Source: Clostridium sp. TW13
GTDB lineage: Bacteria; Bacillota; Clostridia; Clostridiales; Clostridiaceae
Assembly (NCBI RefSeq): GCF_024345225.1
Contig: NZ_BROD01000001.1
Span: 1,364,001-1,428,000 of the forward strand
Reading direction: 5' to 3'
Length of the DNA: 64,000 nucleotides
The translations under genes and the position numbers were made by a program. Every line of letters begins with the position of its first letter. Position 1 is the stretch's first letter. The notes under the pieces were generated by a model. That model saw nothing but the letters and a program-made list of their open reading frames with translations, ran no database searches and was not told where the DNA came from. This document shows, in pieces, positions 8,932 to 18,304 of this stretch.

Positions 8932-9501
8932 ATGAAAAATAGAAAGAAATATTTTATAACTTCACTTGTAATACTTGGTTTGCTTTTCACCTTTGTACTA
9001 TCTTATGAAATTAGTTATAGGCTAACTGGTGCAAAAGAGGCACCAACAGTAGAACAAACTAGTAGTTTGCAAGATGATACTTTAGTTGTGTTAAGGTCAA
9101 AGCAACAAGAGGGTTATGTTACAGATAAAGTATATACAATAAAGGAAGTTAAGGAATTATATAAATTATCAAAGAAGATATCAAAAGATGATGTTAAGAA
9201 TATATTTACCAAAGAAGATTATTCTCTACAAGAAGCTTCAGATTCAAGAATTGTATTTAATAGAAATAGTACTAAATTTATTCCAAATAAATTCTATTTA
9301 GGAGCCAAAGATGATTATCTAGCTATTTACAAAAGCAACGAAAAGGGAGAATTAATTTTAGAAAATCCTGATTCAGATGTATTTATAACTAAAAGAAAGG
9401 TTTCAACATTAGATGATGTATCTAAAAATAAAATACAAACTTTTCAAAAGTATTATGAAACAAGAGAAGAGGCAGAAGAAAATATAACAGAATTCTTTTA
9501 A
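8932..9501 (+). CDS. BofC-like membrane-anchored protein (putative sporulation checkpoint)
   Basis: A 189-residue protein with one N-terminal transmembrane or signal-anchor segment (about 8-25) and an extracytoplasmic domain. The domain ends in a charged region (KSNEKGELILENPDSDVFITKR...). In Bacillus subtilis, bofC, which restrains the SigK checkpoint protease SpoIVB, lies directly upstream of ruvA-ruvB-queA-tgt-yajC. Here the protein occupies the same place. The size, topology and the LYLGxKDDYLAIYK-like C-terminal motif fit a BofC C-terminal domain. The assignment leans on gene order. A GAGGTGAT RBS precedes the ATG. Confidence 0.55.
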   Translation: MKNRKKYFITSLVILGLLFTFVLSYEISYRLTGAKEAPTVEQTSSLQDDTLVVLRSKQQEGYVTDKVYTIKEVKELYKLSKKISKDDVKNIFTKEDYSLQEASDSRIVFNRNSTKFIPNKFYLGAKDDYLAIYKSNEKGELILENPDSDVFITKRKVSTLDDVSKNKIQTFQKYYETREEAEENITEFF

Positions 9502-9512
9502 TTCATTAAAAC

Positions 9513-9561
9513 TAAAGGTTCGTAATTCTAAAATTTATTTTAGAAGTTACGAACTTTTTTC
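9513..9561 (+). terminator. Terminator between bofC-like gene and ruvA
   Basis: GTTCGTAATTCTAAAAT pairs with a matching arm ending in AGTTACGAAC, followed by six T. It separates the bofC-like gene from the ruvA operon. Confidence 0.8.
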
Positions 9562-9651
9562 TATGTGCAGTAAAAAAACAGTAATATGTCCATTGATATT
9601 AAAGCATGAAAATGTTAAAGTATAATGTAGGTTTATGAGTGGAGGTAATAT

Positions 9652-10254
9652 ATGTTTGAATATATAATCGGAGAATATAAAGGATTGAAAAATGATTACG
9701 TAATCATAGAAAATAATAATATAGGATATAAGATATTTACCTCAGGAAGCACAATTGCAAAGATGCCTTCTATAGATGAAAAGGTAAAAATATTTCTTCA
9801 ACAGATAGTAAGAGAAGATTTTATTGGATTGTATGGTTTTCTAACTGAGGAAGAATTAGAGATGTTCAATATACTAATTACAATAAATGGAGTGGGTGCA
9901 AAAGCAGCATTATCTTTATTATCTATTAGCACAGTAATTAATTTAAAATATGCTATCTTAACAGGTGACGAAAAACATATTGTGAGAGCACCTGGAATAG
10001 GCAAAAAGATTGCACAAAGAATAATATTAGAACTAAAAGATAAATTTAAATCTGATGAAATATTGGGTGAAAACTCAGAGGCTGATAGTACGGATGAAGG
10101 AATACAGAATTCATCAAGTTTATCAGAAGTTGTAGCAGCATTAATTTCACTTGGATATTCAGAGAAGGAAGCAGAAAAAGCATTAAATTCAGTAGATAAG
10201 ACTGCTTCTGTAGAAATTATGATAAAGGATTGCTTAAAAATGTTGATGAAGTAA
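9652..10254 (+). CDS. ruvA: Holliday junction branch migration protein RuvA
   Basis: Binds four-way junctions as a tetramer and loads the RuvB motor. The 200-residue length is typical. It has the N-terminal OB domain ([12 protein letters not shown]...[31 protein letters not shown]), two helix-hairpin-helix motifs (NGVGAKAAL and [19 protein letters not shown]), and a UBA-like C-terminal domain III ([22 protein letters not shown]) that contacts RuvB. GGAGGT lies before the ATG. It is followed 13 bases later by ruvB, its obligate partner. Confidence 0.98.
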   Translation: MFEYIIGEYKGLKNDYVIIENNNIGYKIFTSGSTIAKMPSIDEKVKIFLQQIVREDFIGLYGFLTEEELEMFNILITINGVGAKAALSLLSISTVINLKYAILTGDEKHIVRAPGIGKKIAQRIILELKDKFKSDEILGENSEADSTDEGIQNSSSLSEVVAALISLGYSEKEAEKALNSVDKTASVEIMIKDCLKMLMK

Positions 10255-10267
10255 GGGGGGTGAACTT

Positions 10268-11305
10268 ATGGAACGTATTACTACATCATCAGAATTAAAT
10301 GAAGATAGTAGAGATGAATTTAGCTTAAGACCTCAGAAATTAAGTGAATATATTGGTCAGGATAAAGTAAAGGAAAGAATGAATATCTTTATAAGCGCTG
10401 CTAAGATGAGAGAAGAAGCGCTGGATCATGTGTTATTATATGGACCACCCGGTCTTGGAAAGACTACTTTAGCTAATATTATTGCAAAGGAAATGGGAGG
10501 AAATCTTAAGGTGACTTCTGGGCCAGCTATTGAAAAAGCTGGAGATTTGGCAGCAATATTAACTACGCTGAATGATTATGATGTATTATTTATTGATGAA
10601 ATACATAGATTGAATAGAACTGTTGAAGAAATATTATATCCAGCTATGGAGGATTATGTTTTAGATATAGTAATAGGTAAAGGTGCAACAGCCAAATCTA
10701 TACGATTGGATTTGGCGAAGTTCACCTTAATAGGAGCTACTACAAGAATAGGAATGCTTACTGCACCTTTAAGAGATAGATTTGGTGTACTATGTTCCAT
10801 GGAATACTATACTGATGAACAATTAAAGGAGATAATAACAAGATCAAGTAATGTTTTAGGTGCACCTATAACTGATGAAGCGGCATTTCAAATTGCAAGT
10901 AGATCTAGAGGTACACCAAGAATAGCTAATAGATTGTTAAAAAGGGTAAGAGATTTTTCAGCAGTAAGCGGAGAAGAAATAATTAAAAAAGATTCTGCTA
11001 TAAAAGCTTTAGATTTGTTAGAAGTTGATTCAGAGGGATTTGATAGAATAGATAATAAAATTCTTGAAGCTATTGTAGATAGTTTTAATGGTGGACCAGT
11101 GGGGATTGAAACTTTATCCTATTTTATAGGAGAAGAATTAGATACAGTGGAAGACGTTTATGAGCCTTATCTACTTCAAAGAGGTTTTATTATAAGAACT
11201 CCTAGAGGAAGAATGGCTACAGAAAAAGCATATAAACATTTGAAAAGAAATTATAATAAATCTTCTGAACAAGAAGTGCAGATAAATTTATTTCATAATG
11301 AATAG
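10268..11305 (+). CDS. ruvB: Holliday junction helicase motor RuvB
   Basis: AAA+ ATPase that drives branch migration with RuvA. The 345 residues hold Walker A GPPGLGKT at 59-66, Walker [11 protein letters not shown] near 105-114, sensor 1 in TLIGATTR, the arginine-containing APLRDRFG, and a C-terminal winged helix ([30 protein letters not shown]...). A strong GGGGGTGA RBS overlaps the end of ruvA. The order ruvA-ruvB-queA-tgt-yajC is standard in Firmicutes. Confidence 0.98.
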   Translation: MERITTSSELNEDSRDEFSLRPQKLSEYIGQDKVKERMNIFISAAKMREEALDHVLLYGPPGLGKTTLANIIAKEMGGNLKVTSGPAIEKAGDLAAILTTLNDYDVLFIDEIHRLNRTVEEILYPAMEDYVLDIVIGKGATAKSIRLDLAKFTLIGATTRIGMLTAPLRDRFGVLCSMEYYTDEQLKEIITRSSNVLGAPITDEAAFQIASRSRGTPRIANRLLKRVRDFSAVSGEEIIKKDSAIKALDLLEVDSEGFDRIDNKILEAIVDSFNGGPVGIETLSYFIGEELDTVEDVYEPYLLQRGFIIRTPRGRMATEKAYKHLKRNYNKSSEQEVQINLFHNE

Positions 11306-11320
11306 GAAGAAGGATATAAT

Positions 11321-12349
11321 ATGGACGTAAAAGATTTTGATTTTTATTTACCAGAGGAATTGATTGCACAACATCCTTTAGAACAAAGGGATTCATCAAG
11401 ACTTATGGTATTAAATAAGGAAACAGGAGAGATAACTCATAAAGTATTTCATGATGTTATTGATTATTTAAATCCAGGAGATACTTTGGTTCTAAATAAT
11501 ACAAGAGTTTTGCCAGCTAGACTTATTGGTGAAAAAGAAGAATCTGGGGGTAAAATTGAGTTTTTATTACTAAAAAGAATAGATAAGGATACTTGGGAGT
11601 GTCTTGCAAAGCCTGGAAAGAAAGCAAAAGTTGGTGCTAGGTTTAGCTTTGGAGATGGGATACTAATTGCAGAAGTAACTGCAATTGGCGAAGAAGGAAA
11701 TAGGATAATTAGATTTTCATATGAAGGCATTTTTGAAGAAATATTAGATAGACTTGGCCAAATGCCATTGCCTCCATATATACATGAGAGATTAGAAGAT
11801 AAGGAAAGATATCAAACTGTATATTCAAAGGAAGAAGGTTCAGCAGCAGCACCAACAGCAGGACTTCATTTTACAAAAGAATTATTAAAACGTATTGAAG
11901 AAAAGGGCATTAATGTAGTATATTTAACATTGCATGTTGGACTTGGTACTTTTAGACCTGTAAAAGCTGATACTATAGAAGAGCATCATATGCATTCAGA
12001 ATATTATCACTTATCAAAGGAATCTGCAGATATAATAAATGCTACTAAGCAAAGAGGCAATAAAGTAGTTTCAGTTGGAACTACATCAACAAGAACGTTA
12101 GAAAGTATTGCTGATGACAATGGAGAAGTAAGAGAACAAAGTGGATGGACAGATATATTTATTTATCCAGGATATAAATATAAAGTAGTAGATGCACTTA
12201 TTACTAATTTTCATCTGCCTGAATCTACATTAATTATGCTTGTAAGTGCTTTAGCAGGCAGAGATCATGTTTTAAACGCATATAATACTGCTGTTAAAGA
12301 AAAATACAGATTTTTCTCTTTTGGAGATGCAATGTTTATCGTAAAATAA
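11321..12349 (+). CDS. queA: tRNA preQ1(34) S-adenosylmethionine ribosyltransferase-isomerase
   Basis: Transfers the ribosyl group of SAM to preQ1 at tRNA position 34, making epoxyqueuosine. The protein has 342 residues and the QueA signatures [59 protein letters not shown] and [16 protein letters not shown]. It lies directly before tgt, the enzyme that inserts preQ1, so the pair forms a queuosine unit. The queDEC genes that make preQ1 are not in the window. Confidence 0.98.
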   Translation: MDVKDFDFYLPEELIAQHPLEQRDSSRLMVLNKETGEITHKVFHDVIDYLNPGDTLVLNNTRVLPARLIGEKEESGGKIEFLLLKRIDKDTWECLAKPGKKAKVGARFSFGDGILIAEVTAIGEEGNRIIRFSYEGIFEEILDRLGQMPLPPYIHERLEDKERYQTVYSKEEGSAAAPTAGLHFTKELLKRIEEKGINVVYLTLHVGLGTFRPVKADTIEEHHMHSEYYHLSKESADIINATKQRGNKVVSVGTTSTRTLESIADDNGEVREQSGWTDIFIYPGYKYKVVDALITNFHLPESTLIMLVSALAGRDHVLNAYNTAVKEKYRFFSFGDAMFIVK

Positions 12350-12366
12350 GTAAGGGAAGTGATTTT

Positions 12367-13506
12367 TTGTCTAAGAGATATACTCTTTTGAAAAAAGATG
12401 GAGAAGCGAGAAGAGGTGAATTTAGAACTCCTCATGGAGTTATTCAGACACCTGTATTTATGAATGTTGGAACTTTAGCTGCTATTAAGGGAGCAGTATC
12501 CTCAATGGATTTGAAAGAAATAGGTTGCCAAGTTGAGTTATCAAACACTTATCATTTACATTTAAGACCTACAGATACTGTAGTGGCTAAAATGGGTGGT
12601 TTACATAAGTTTATGAATTGGGATAGGCCGATACTAACAGATTCTGGTGGGTTTCAAGTGTTTTCATTGGCTCAAATGAGAAAAATAAAGGAAGAGGGAG
12701 TTTACTTTAATTCTCATATTGATGGGAAAAAGATATTTATGGGTCCAGAAGAAAGTATGCAAATCCAAAGCAACTTAGCTTCAACTATAGCAATGGCTTT
12801 TGACGAATGTATTGAGATTCCATCTCCAAGAGATTATGTAGAAAGATCTGTAGAAAGAACTACTAGATGGCTTGAAAGATGTAAGATTGAGATGGATAGA
12901 CTTAATTCTTTAGAAGGAACTATTAATAAAGAGCAAATGCTTTTTGGGATTAACCAAGGAGCTATATTTCAAGATCTTAGAATAAATCATGCCAAAACTA
13001 TAAGCAAATTTGATTTAGATGGATATGCAATTGGTGGTTTGGCTGTAGGCGAAACACATGAGGAAATGTATAGAACCATAGAAAGTGTAGTAGAATATCT
13101 TCCGCAAGATAAACCGATTTATTTAATGGGCGTAGGAACTCCAAGCAATATATTAGAGGCGGTGTCTAGAGGTGTAGATTTCTTTGATTGCGTATTGCCG
13201 GCTAGAAATGGTAGACATGGACATGTGTTTACTAAGCATGGTAAAATAAATATAATGAATGCAAAATTTGAATTGGATTCTAATCCGATTGATGAAGGTT
13301 GCCAATGTCCAGCTTGCAAAAATTACTCAAGAGCCTATATAAGACATTTGTTTAAGGCAAAGGAAATGTTGGCAATGAGACTATGTGTACTTCATAATCT
13401 TTATTTCTATAATAAACTTATGGAGGATATCAGAAATGCAATAGATGGGGGATACTTCCAAGACTTTAAAGCACAGAAGCATGAGGAATGGGGAGTAAAA
13501 GCCTAA
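12367..13506 (+). CDS. tgt: tRNA-guanine transglycosylase
   Basis: Swaps guanine 34 for preQ1 in GUN-anticodon tRNAs. The 379-residue protein has the catalytic DSGGFQVFS region, the second catalytic aspartate in DGYAIGGLAVGE/FDCVLPARNGRHG, and the zinc site CxCxxC...H (CQCPACKNYSRAYIRHL). The start is TTG, with GGGAAGTGA upstream. It begins 18 bases after queA. Confidence 0.98.
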   Translation: MSKRYTLLKKDGEARRGEFRTPHGVIQTPVFMNVGTLAAIKGAVSSMDLKEIGCQVELSNTYHLHLRPTDTVVAKMGGLHKFMNWDRPILTDSGGFQVFSLAQMRKIKEEGVYFNSHIDGKKIFMGPEESMQIQSNLASTIAMAFDECIEIPSPRDYVERSVERTTRWLERCKIEMDRLNSLEGTINKEQMLFGINQGAIFQDLRINHAKTISKFDLDGYAIGGLAVGETHEEMYRTIESVVEYLPQDKPIYLMGVGTPSNILEAVSRGVDFFDCVLPARNGRHGHVFTKHGKINIMNAKFELDSNPIDEGCQCPACKNYSRAYIRHLFKAKEMLAMRLCVLHNLYFYNKLMEDIRNAIDGGYFQDFKAQKHEEWGVKA

Positions 13507-13543
13507 CTATAAATAAAAATTTAAAAAAGAAAGGATGTTTAGA

Positions 13544-13867
13544 ATGCCATCTGAATTATTAGTTCAATTATTAATAATAGTAGCAATGATGGGGATATTT
13601 TATGCTATAGTATTAATCCCTGAAAGAAAAAGAAAGAAGAAATATAAAGAAACTCTTGATAGTTTATCAGTAAATGATAAGGTAGTAACAAGAGGGGGAT
13701 TAGTTGGTAAAGTTATAAATGTCACAGAAGACGAAGTAGTTTTAGAATCAGGTCCCGATAGAGTAAGACTTAGATTTACAAAACAAGCCATATCGACTGT
13801 AGTTTCTAAAAAAGAAGATAAAGAAACTAAAAAAGAAGATAAAGAAGCTAAAAAGGAAGATAAATAA
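13544..13867 (+). CDS. yajC: Preprotein translocase subunit YajC
   Basis: Small membrane accessory protein of the SecDF complex. It has one N-terminal transmembrane helix (about 5-22) followed by the family core ERKRKKKYKETLDSLSVNDKVVTRGGLVGKV. I prefer the ATG at 13544 (MPSELLVQL) over the ATG at 13535, because AAAGG touches the earlier codon but lies about 8 bases from the later one. This gives 107 residues. The C-terminus is an imperfect tandem repeat of KKEDKE-type units, three copies, which is highly charged and probably disordered. secD and secF follow downstream, separated by the SCIFF genes. Confidence 0.93.
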   Translation: MPSELLVQLLIIVAMMGIFYAIVLIPERKRKKKYKETLDSLSVNDKVVTRGGLVGKVINVTEDEVVLESGPDRVRLRFTKQAISTVVSKKEDKETKKEDKEAKKEDK

Positions 13868-13900
13868 GCTAATTAAAGAAGTTTTATATAGTTATAAAAT

Positions 13901-13941
13901 ACCTCCTATGTGCATAGATTTTAAACATAGGGGGTGTTTTT
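13901..13941 (+). terminator. Terminator after yajC
   Basis: ACCTCCTATGT and ACATAGGGGGT form an 11-bp stem (one G-T pair) followed by GTTTTT. It would end or attenuate the ruvA-yajC transcript before the next gene. Confidence 0.75.
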
Positions 13942-13959
13942 ATGGAGCACAGAGGAATA

Positions 13960-14310
13960 ATGGTAAACATATTCAAAGGATTATTAAGGTCTATTTTGAT
14001 TACACTTATTGGTGTATTTATACTGAGTTTAATAATGATGGTGAAAGATGTAAATCTAAAGGCATTAGGGATAGCTTGGGTAATAATTACTTGTATTAGT
14101 ATTTTTGTAGGTGCTATATACAGCGCTAAGAAAAATCAAGAAAGAGGCTGGCTTGTTGGTCTTATTTTAGGATTGTTATATTATATTATTCTTTTTATTT
14201 TTACAATGATCTTAAAAGAAAAAGTTTCTTTTGTATTATATGACTTCTACAGATTAATTATTGCTTTAGCTGTAGGGTTCTTTTCTGGAATGCTAGGAAT
14301 TAATACTTAA
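13960..14310 (+). CDS. TIGR04086-type (YrzE-like) membrane protein
   Basis: About 116 residues with four hydrophobic segments (near 6-26, 35-55, 65-85 and 93-113). Size, topology and position right after yajC match the uncharacterised TIGR04086 family, which includes B. subtilis YrzE. I chose the ATG at 13960 because AGAGGA lies at a normal distance, whereas the in-frame ATG at 13942 directly abuts the terminator. Function is unknown. Its constant place beside YajC, SCIFF and SecDF suggests an envelope role. Confidence 0.7.
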   Translation: MVNIFKGLLRSILITLIGVFILSLIMMVKDVNLKALGIAWVIITCISIFVGAIYSAKKNQERGWLVGLILGLLYYIILFIFTMILKEKVSFVLYDFYRLIIALAVGFFSGMLGINT

Positions 14311-14335
14311 AAAAATCTTTAATTTGACAAATGAT

Positions 14336-14346
14336 TATGGTATAAT
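14336..14346 (+). promoter_or_regulatory. Extended -10 promoter for the SCIFF genes
   Basis: TATGGTATAAT is an extended -10 element, 36 bases before the SCIFF start. A TTGACA at 14324 is only 11 bases away, too close to serve as its -35 box. Confidence 0.55.
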
Positions 14347-14381
14347 TGCCATGTACAATAAAAGAATGGAGGCGTATGGAA

Positions 14382-14519
14382 ATGAAACACATAAAAACAA
14401 TAAACAAATCTTCTTTAAAGAACAGCCTTTGTAAACCAGGATGTAAAGAATGTGCTAATTCATGTCAATCAGCATGTAAAACATCTTGTACTGTTGCAAA
14501 CTTAGCGTGTGAAAACTAA
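14382..14519 (+). CDS. scfA: SCIFF peptide precursor (ranthipeptide, TIGR03973 type)
   Basis: A 45-residue ribosomal peptide. After a short leader (MKHIKTINKSSLKNSL) comes a cysteine-dense core with Cys at 17, 21, 24, 28, 32, 36 and 43, ending SCTVANLACEN. This is the highly conserved six-Cys-in-forty-five (SCIFF) family found in nearly all clostridia. The radical SAM maturase encoded 74 bases downstream forms thioether cross-links from Cys sulfurs to acceptor residues, giving a ranthipeptide. GGAGGC lies just before the ATG. SCIFF-type products have been linked to cell-density signalling in solventogenic clostridia; that is literature knowledge, not visible here. No dedicated protease or exporter is adjacent. 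Confidence 0.95.
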   Translation: MKHIKTINKSSLKNSLCKPGCKECANSCQSACKTSCTVANLACEN

Positions 14520-14543
14520 ATCACATAGAATGAAATAAAAATG

Positions 14544-14569
14544 GTGGCAGTGACATATGTTACTGCCAC
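14544..14569 (+). other. Intercistronic hairpin without U-tract between scfA and scfB
   Basis: GTGGCAGTGAC and GTTACTGCCAC form an 11-bp stem (one G-T) with a 4-base loop. It is followed by ACTTAAG rather than a T run. It may stabilise the upstream peptide mRNA or act as a processing site, allowing more peptide than maturase to be made. Confidence 0.55.
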
Positions 14570-14593
14570 ACTTAAGTTAGGAGGATTTTCATA

Positions 14594-15955
14594 GTGGCGC
14601 TAATTCACAAGTTTTGTCTTGATGATAGTTATTATGTTATAGATGTTAATTCAGGTAGCTTGCATATTGTAGACGAGCTAATTTATGATATGTTAGATAC
14701 AGTAGATAAACTTCAAGATAAGAATGAAATAATAAATAGACTAAAAGATAAATATGATGTTAAGGAACTTGAAGAAGCATATTTAGATTTAAAAGAACTA
14801 GAAGAAGAAGGAATGCTATATTCAGAGGATTTATATGAGGATATAGCGATGAACGATAAATCAGAAAATTATGTAAAAGCATTATGTTTGAATGTTGTAC
14901 ACGATTGCAACTTAAGATGTAAATACTGCTTTGCTGATGAAGGAGAATACAAAGGGTGCAGGAAGCCTATGTCTGCAGAAATAGGAAAAAAGGCTATTGA
15001 TTATGTAATTAGAAAATCAGGCCCAAGAAAGAATATAGAAGTAGACTTGTTTGGTGGAGAACCATTAATGGTTTTTGATACTATAAAAGAAATTGTAGAC
15101 TATGCAAGAGAACAAGAAAAAATATATAAGAAAAATATTAGATTTACAATGACTACTAATTGCACATTATTAGATGAAGAAAAGATGGAATATTTAGATA
15201 AGAATATGGGAAATATAGTTTTATCTATTGATGGTAGAAAATCTGTTAATGATGCAGTAAGAGTTAGAATTGATGGTTCAGGTAGCTATGATAGAATACT
15301 TCCTAGAATAAAGGATATGATTTCTCGTAGAGACAAATCTAAGCAATATTATGTTAGAGGAACATTTACAAGAAACAATACAGATTTCTTTGAAGATATA
15401 ATGGCGCTTGCAAATGAAGGGTTCAAGGAAATATCTGTAGAACCTGTAGTATTGCCAGATGAACATGAGCTTTCACTTAGAAAAGAGGATATTCCTCAAA
15501 TTTTTGAGCAATATGAAAAATTATATCACGAGATGTTGAAAAGAAGAAAAGAAGGCAATGAATTTAAATTCTATCACTTCAATATTGATTTAAATGGTGG
15601 TCCTTGTGTGTATAAAAGGATATCAGGTTGTGGTGCAGGACATGAATATGTAGCAGTAACTCCAGATGGCGAAGTTTATCCATGCCATCAGTTTGTTGGA
15701 AATAAGGACTTTTTATTAGGAACTATATTTGATGACGAAATAAAAGAAGATATAGTAGATAACTTTAAAAATGCTCATATATACAATAAACCAAAATGTA
15801 GGGACTGTTGGGCAAGATTCTACTGTAGTGGTGGATGCCAAGCTAATAACTTCAATTTCAATGGAGACATACATATTCCATATGAAATAGGTTGTGAGTT
15901 ACAGAAAAAGAGAATTGAGTGCGCTATAGCCTTAAAAGCGCAACAATCAGAATAA
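14594..15955 (+). CDS. scfB: SCIFF radical SAM/SPASM maturase
   Basis: Forms thioether bonds in the SCIFF peptide by radical SAM chemistry. The 453-residue protein has an N-terminal peptide-binding RRE-like region (about 1-85). The radical SAM motif C105xxxC109xxC112 lies in HDCNLRCKYCFA, and the family GGEP appears as FGGEPL. The C-terminal SPASM domain binds auxiliary clusters (CGAGHEYVAVTPDGEVYPCHQF ... CRDCWARFYCSGGCQ). It starts at GTG with TAGGAGGA upstream. It is paired with the precursor gene just before it. Confidence 0.96.
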   Translation: MALIHKFCLDDSYYVIDVNSGSLHIVDELIYDMLDTVDKLQDKNEIINRLKDKYDVKELEEAYLDLKELEEEGMLYSEDLYEDIAMNDKSENYVKALCLNVVHDCNLRCKYCFADEGEYKGCRKPMSAEIGKKAIDYVIRKSGPRKNIEVDLFGGEPLMVFDTIKEIVDYAREQEKIYKKNIRFTMTTNCTLLDEEKMEYLDKNMGNIVLSIDGRKSVNDAVRVRIDGSGSYDRILPRIKDMISRRDKSKQYYVRGTFTRNNTDFFEDIMALANEGFKEISVEPVVLPDEHELSLRKEDIPQIFEQYEKLYHEMLKRRKEGNEFKFYHFNIDLNGGPCVYKRISGCGAGHEYVAVTPDGEVYPCHQFVGNKDFLLGTIFDDEIKEDIVDNFKNAHIYNKPKCRDCWARFYCSGGCQANNFNFNGDIHIPYEIGCELQKKRIECAIALKAQQSE

Positions 15956-15967
15956 GCTTTACAATAA

Positions 15968-15996
15968 TTGACAAGAAATGAGAAAAATATTATAAT
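15968..15996 (+). promoter_or_regulatory. Consensus SigA promoter for secDF
   Basis: TTGACA (15968-15973), exactly 17 bases, then TATAAT (15991-15996). It matches the vegetative consensus in both boxes and lies 48 bases before the chosen secD start. Confidence 0.85.
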
Positions 15997-16043
15997 ACCT
16001 AATGAGAATAAGAGATAGGAGAATTTTACAGAGGGGGATAAAG

Positions 16044-17297
16044 ATGAAAACAAAAGTAAGAAGCGCAGTAATATTAATCGTGTGCTTTGTATTGATTGCC
16101 TTTTTCGCGTTTGCCAGTTTTAATGGATTTAAAATAGGTTCAGGAGCAAATGAATATGAATTTAAATCTTTTGACAAGCTAATTACAAAAGGACTTGACT
16201 TACAAGGTGGAGTATCTGTTTTAATGGAAATTCAGGCGGATAAGATAACAGAAGCTGACAGGGACGTTATGAAAGAACTTATATCATTAAGAGTAAATTC
16301 TAATGGTGCAGCAGAAACTGTTGTAACAAAAGAAGGAGACAAAGGAATACGTGTTGATATTCCGGGACAATACGATTCATCAAAAATAGTTGAAAGTTTA
16401 TCTAAGAGTGGTAATTTAACTTTTAAAGATCCAAATGGCAATGTAGTGTTGACAGGTAAAGATGTAAAGAAAGCTAACACTTATACTGATAGCACAACAG
16501 GTAAGCCAGCAGTTGGCTTGGAACTTAATAATTCTGGAAAGAAGAAATTTGCAGATGCAACAACTAAATTTGTAGGACAAAAAATCTCTATTTATATGGA
16601 TGATAAAGAAGTTTCTAGTCCAACAGTTGATGAACCTATAACTGGAGGAAGTGCTAAGATTTCTTATCAAACAATGGAACAAGCAAAGACAGATGCTAAT
16701 ATTATAAATGCTGGTTCATTCCCATATCCAGTTAAAGCAGCTTCAGTTAAAACAGTAGGAGCTCAACTTGGAGAAAATGCGTTACCAAATGCATTATTAG
16801 CAGGAGCGCTTGCTTTAGTTATAATTTTTACATTCATTATTTTATTCTATAGAGTCCCAGGAGTTTTAGCTTGTTTAGCTTTAACATTATATACAGTACT
16901 TGTACTATATATCTTCAAGGGAGTACATGCTACATTAACTTTACCAGGTATTGCAGCATTCATTTTAACCATAGGTACAGCAATAGATGCAAATATACTT
17001 ATATTTGAAAGAATGAGAGAAGAGCTTAAGGCTGGTAAGTCTATTGCAACTTCAGTAAAATTAGGATTTGATCATGCAATGGCATCAATTATTGATGCGA
17101 ATTTAACATCAATAATATGCGCGTTAATATTATATTTCTTAGGTACAGGTCCAGTGAAAGGTTTTGCACTTACTTTACTAATTGGTACAGTAACAAGTTT
17201 ATTTACAGCTATAGTTGTTACTAAATTATTCATCAAGTTAGCTCTAAGCGCTGGTTGGCTTAAGAAACCATCATACTTTAGAGTTAAGAGGGGGTAA
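16044..17297 (+). CDS. secD: Protein translocase subunit SecD
   Basis: Half of the SecDF complex, which uses the proton gradient to help pull proteins across the membrane. About 417 residues. It has an N-terminal transmembrane helix (KVRSAVILIVCFVLIAFFAF), the D1 motif KGLDLQGGVSVLMEIQ, a periplasmic P1 region, and five C-terminal helices with TIGTAIDANILIFERMREELK. I start at the ATG at 16044 because GAGGGGG is 6-12 bases upstream. The open frame reaching further left has no RBS. secF follows 5 bases after the stop. Confidence 0.97.
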   Translation: MKTKVRSAVILIVCFVLIAFFAFASFNGFKIGSGANEYEFKSFDKLITKGLDLQGGVSVLMEIQADKITEADRDVMKELISLRVNSNGAAETVVTKEGDKGIRVDIPGQYDSSKIVESLSKSGNLTFKDPNGNVVLTGKDVKKANTYTDSTTGKPAVGLELNNSGKKKFADATTKFVGQKISIYMDDKEVSSPTVDEPITGGSAKISYQTMEQAKTDANIINAGSFPYPVKAASVKTVGAQLGENALPNALLAGALALVIIFTFIILFYRVPGVLACLALTLYTVLVLYIFKGVHATLTLPGIAAFILTIGTAIDANILIFERMREELKAGKSIATSVKLGFDHAMASIIDANLTSIICALILYFLGTGPVKGFALTLLIGTVTSLFTAIVVTKLFIKLALSAGWLKKPSYFRVKRG

Positions 17298-17302
17298 GTG
17301 AA

Positions 17303-18172
17303 ATGCTTAAAATCATAGATAGAACAAAAGTATGGTTTACTATATCAGCAATACTAATTTTAATTGGAATTGGCTTTGGCATTGCAAGAGGCGGTCTTAA
17401 TTTTGGTATAGATTTTAGAGGTGGAACTGAAGTTACTATAGACTTCGGTAAGGCAATCAATAAGGCAGAGGTAGATCAGATAGTTAAAAAATATTCTCCA
17501 AATGCTGTCACTAATACATTAGAAAATACTCAGCTAGAAATTAAGGCAAAAACTAATGAATTGGATTCAGCAAAAGTACAAAGCATAATGAAAGATTTGA
17601 AGGATAAATATAAGTTGACAGATAAAGCCTTAAAATCTCAAGATGAAATTGGAGCTTCAGTAGGAGAACAATTAACAAAAAATGCTGTTAAAGCTTTACT
17701 AATTGCAATAGTAGGTATGTTGGTATATGTAATTATAAGATTTAGATATGAATATGCTATCGCAGCAGTAGTTGCTTTAATACATGATGTTTTGATTACT
17801 TTAGCAGTTTATTCAGTATTTAATGTACCTGTTAATAGTGCATTTATTGCAGGTATTTTGACTATAATTGGGTACTCAATGAATGATACTGTAGTTATCT
17901 TTGATAGAATAAGAGAAAATGAAAAGAATAAGAGGAGTCTAGATGTAGCGGAAGTAGCCAATCTTTCAGTTAATCAAACATTAACAAGATCAATAAATAC
18001 TTCAATGACTATATTAATAGCAATAACTTCAGTATTTATCTTGGTTCCTACTATTAGAGATTTTACTTTCCCACTTATGATAGGTATTTTCTCAGGAGCA
18101 TACTCTTCAATATTTATAGCATCACCTATTTGGGTAATTATTAGGAAGAGAAAACAAGTAGCAAATAAATAA
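17303..18172 (+). CDS. secF: Protein translocase subunit SecF
   Basis: Partner of SecD. It has 289 residues, six predicted transmembrane helices, the family motif GLNFGIDFRGGTEV near the N-terminus and GYSMNDTVVIFDRIRENEK in the membrane core. The RBS GAGGGGGTAAG overlaps the end of secD, so the two are translated together. Confidence 0.97.
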   Translation: MLKIIDRTKVWFTISAILILIGIGFGIARGGLNFGIDFRGGTEVTIDFGKAINKAEVDQIVKKYSPNAVTNTLENTQLEIKAKTNELDSAKVQSIMKDLKDKYKLTDKALKSQDEIGASVGEQLTKNAVKALLIAIVGMLVYVIIRFRYEYAIAAVVALIHDVLITLAVYSVFNVPVNSAFIAGILTIIGYSMNDTVVIFDRIRENEKNKRSLDVAEVANLSVNQTLTRSINTSMTILIAITSVFILVPTIRDFTFPLMIGIFSGAYSSIFIASPIWVIIRKRKQVANK

Positions 18173-18185
18173 TTCTATTATGAAA

Positions 18186-18229
18186 GAGGGTAAAAATACT
18201 GGATGATTTTCAGTGTTTTTACCCTTTTA
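18186..18229 (+). terminator. Terminator after secF
   Basis: GGGTAAAAATACTG and CAGTGTTTTTACCC make a long stem with a 9-base loop, followed by TTTT. Confidence 0.85.
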
Positions 18230-18304
18230 GTAATTCTCTATTGTAAAAGAAAAAGAATTCAATTATAATAATAAATGGTTTCTAAATTTATGGAGGAGTT
18301 AGTT

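Noticed and set aside
14324-14346. TTGACA plus TATAAT before scfA as a standard promoter
   Set aside because: The spacer is only 11 bases, so the boxes cannot act together; the extended -10 alone was kept.
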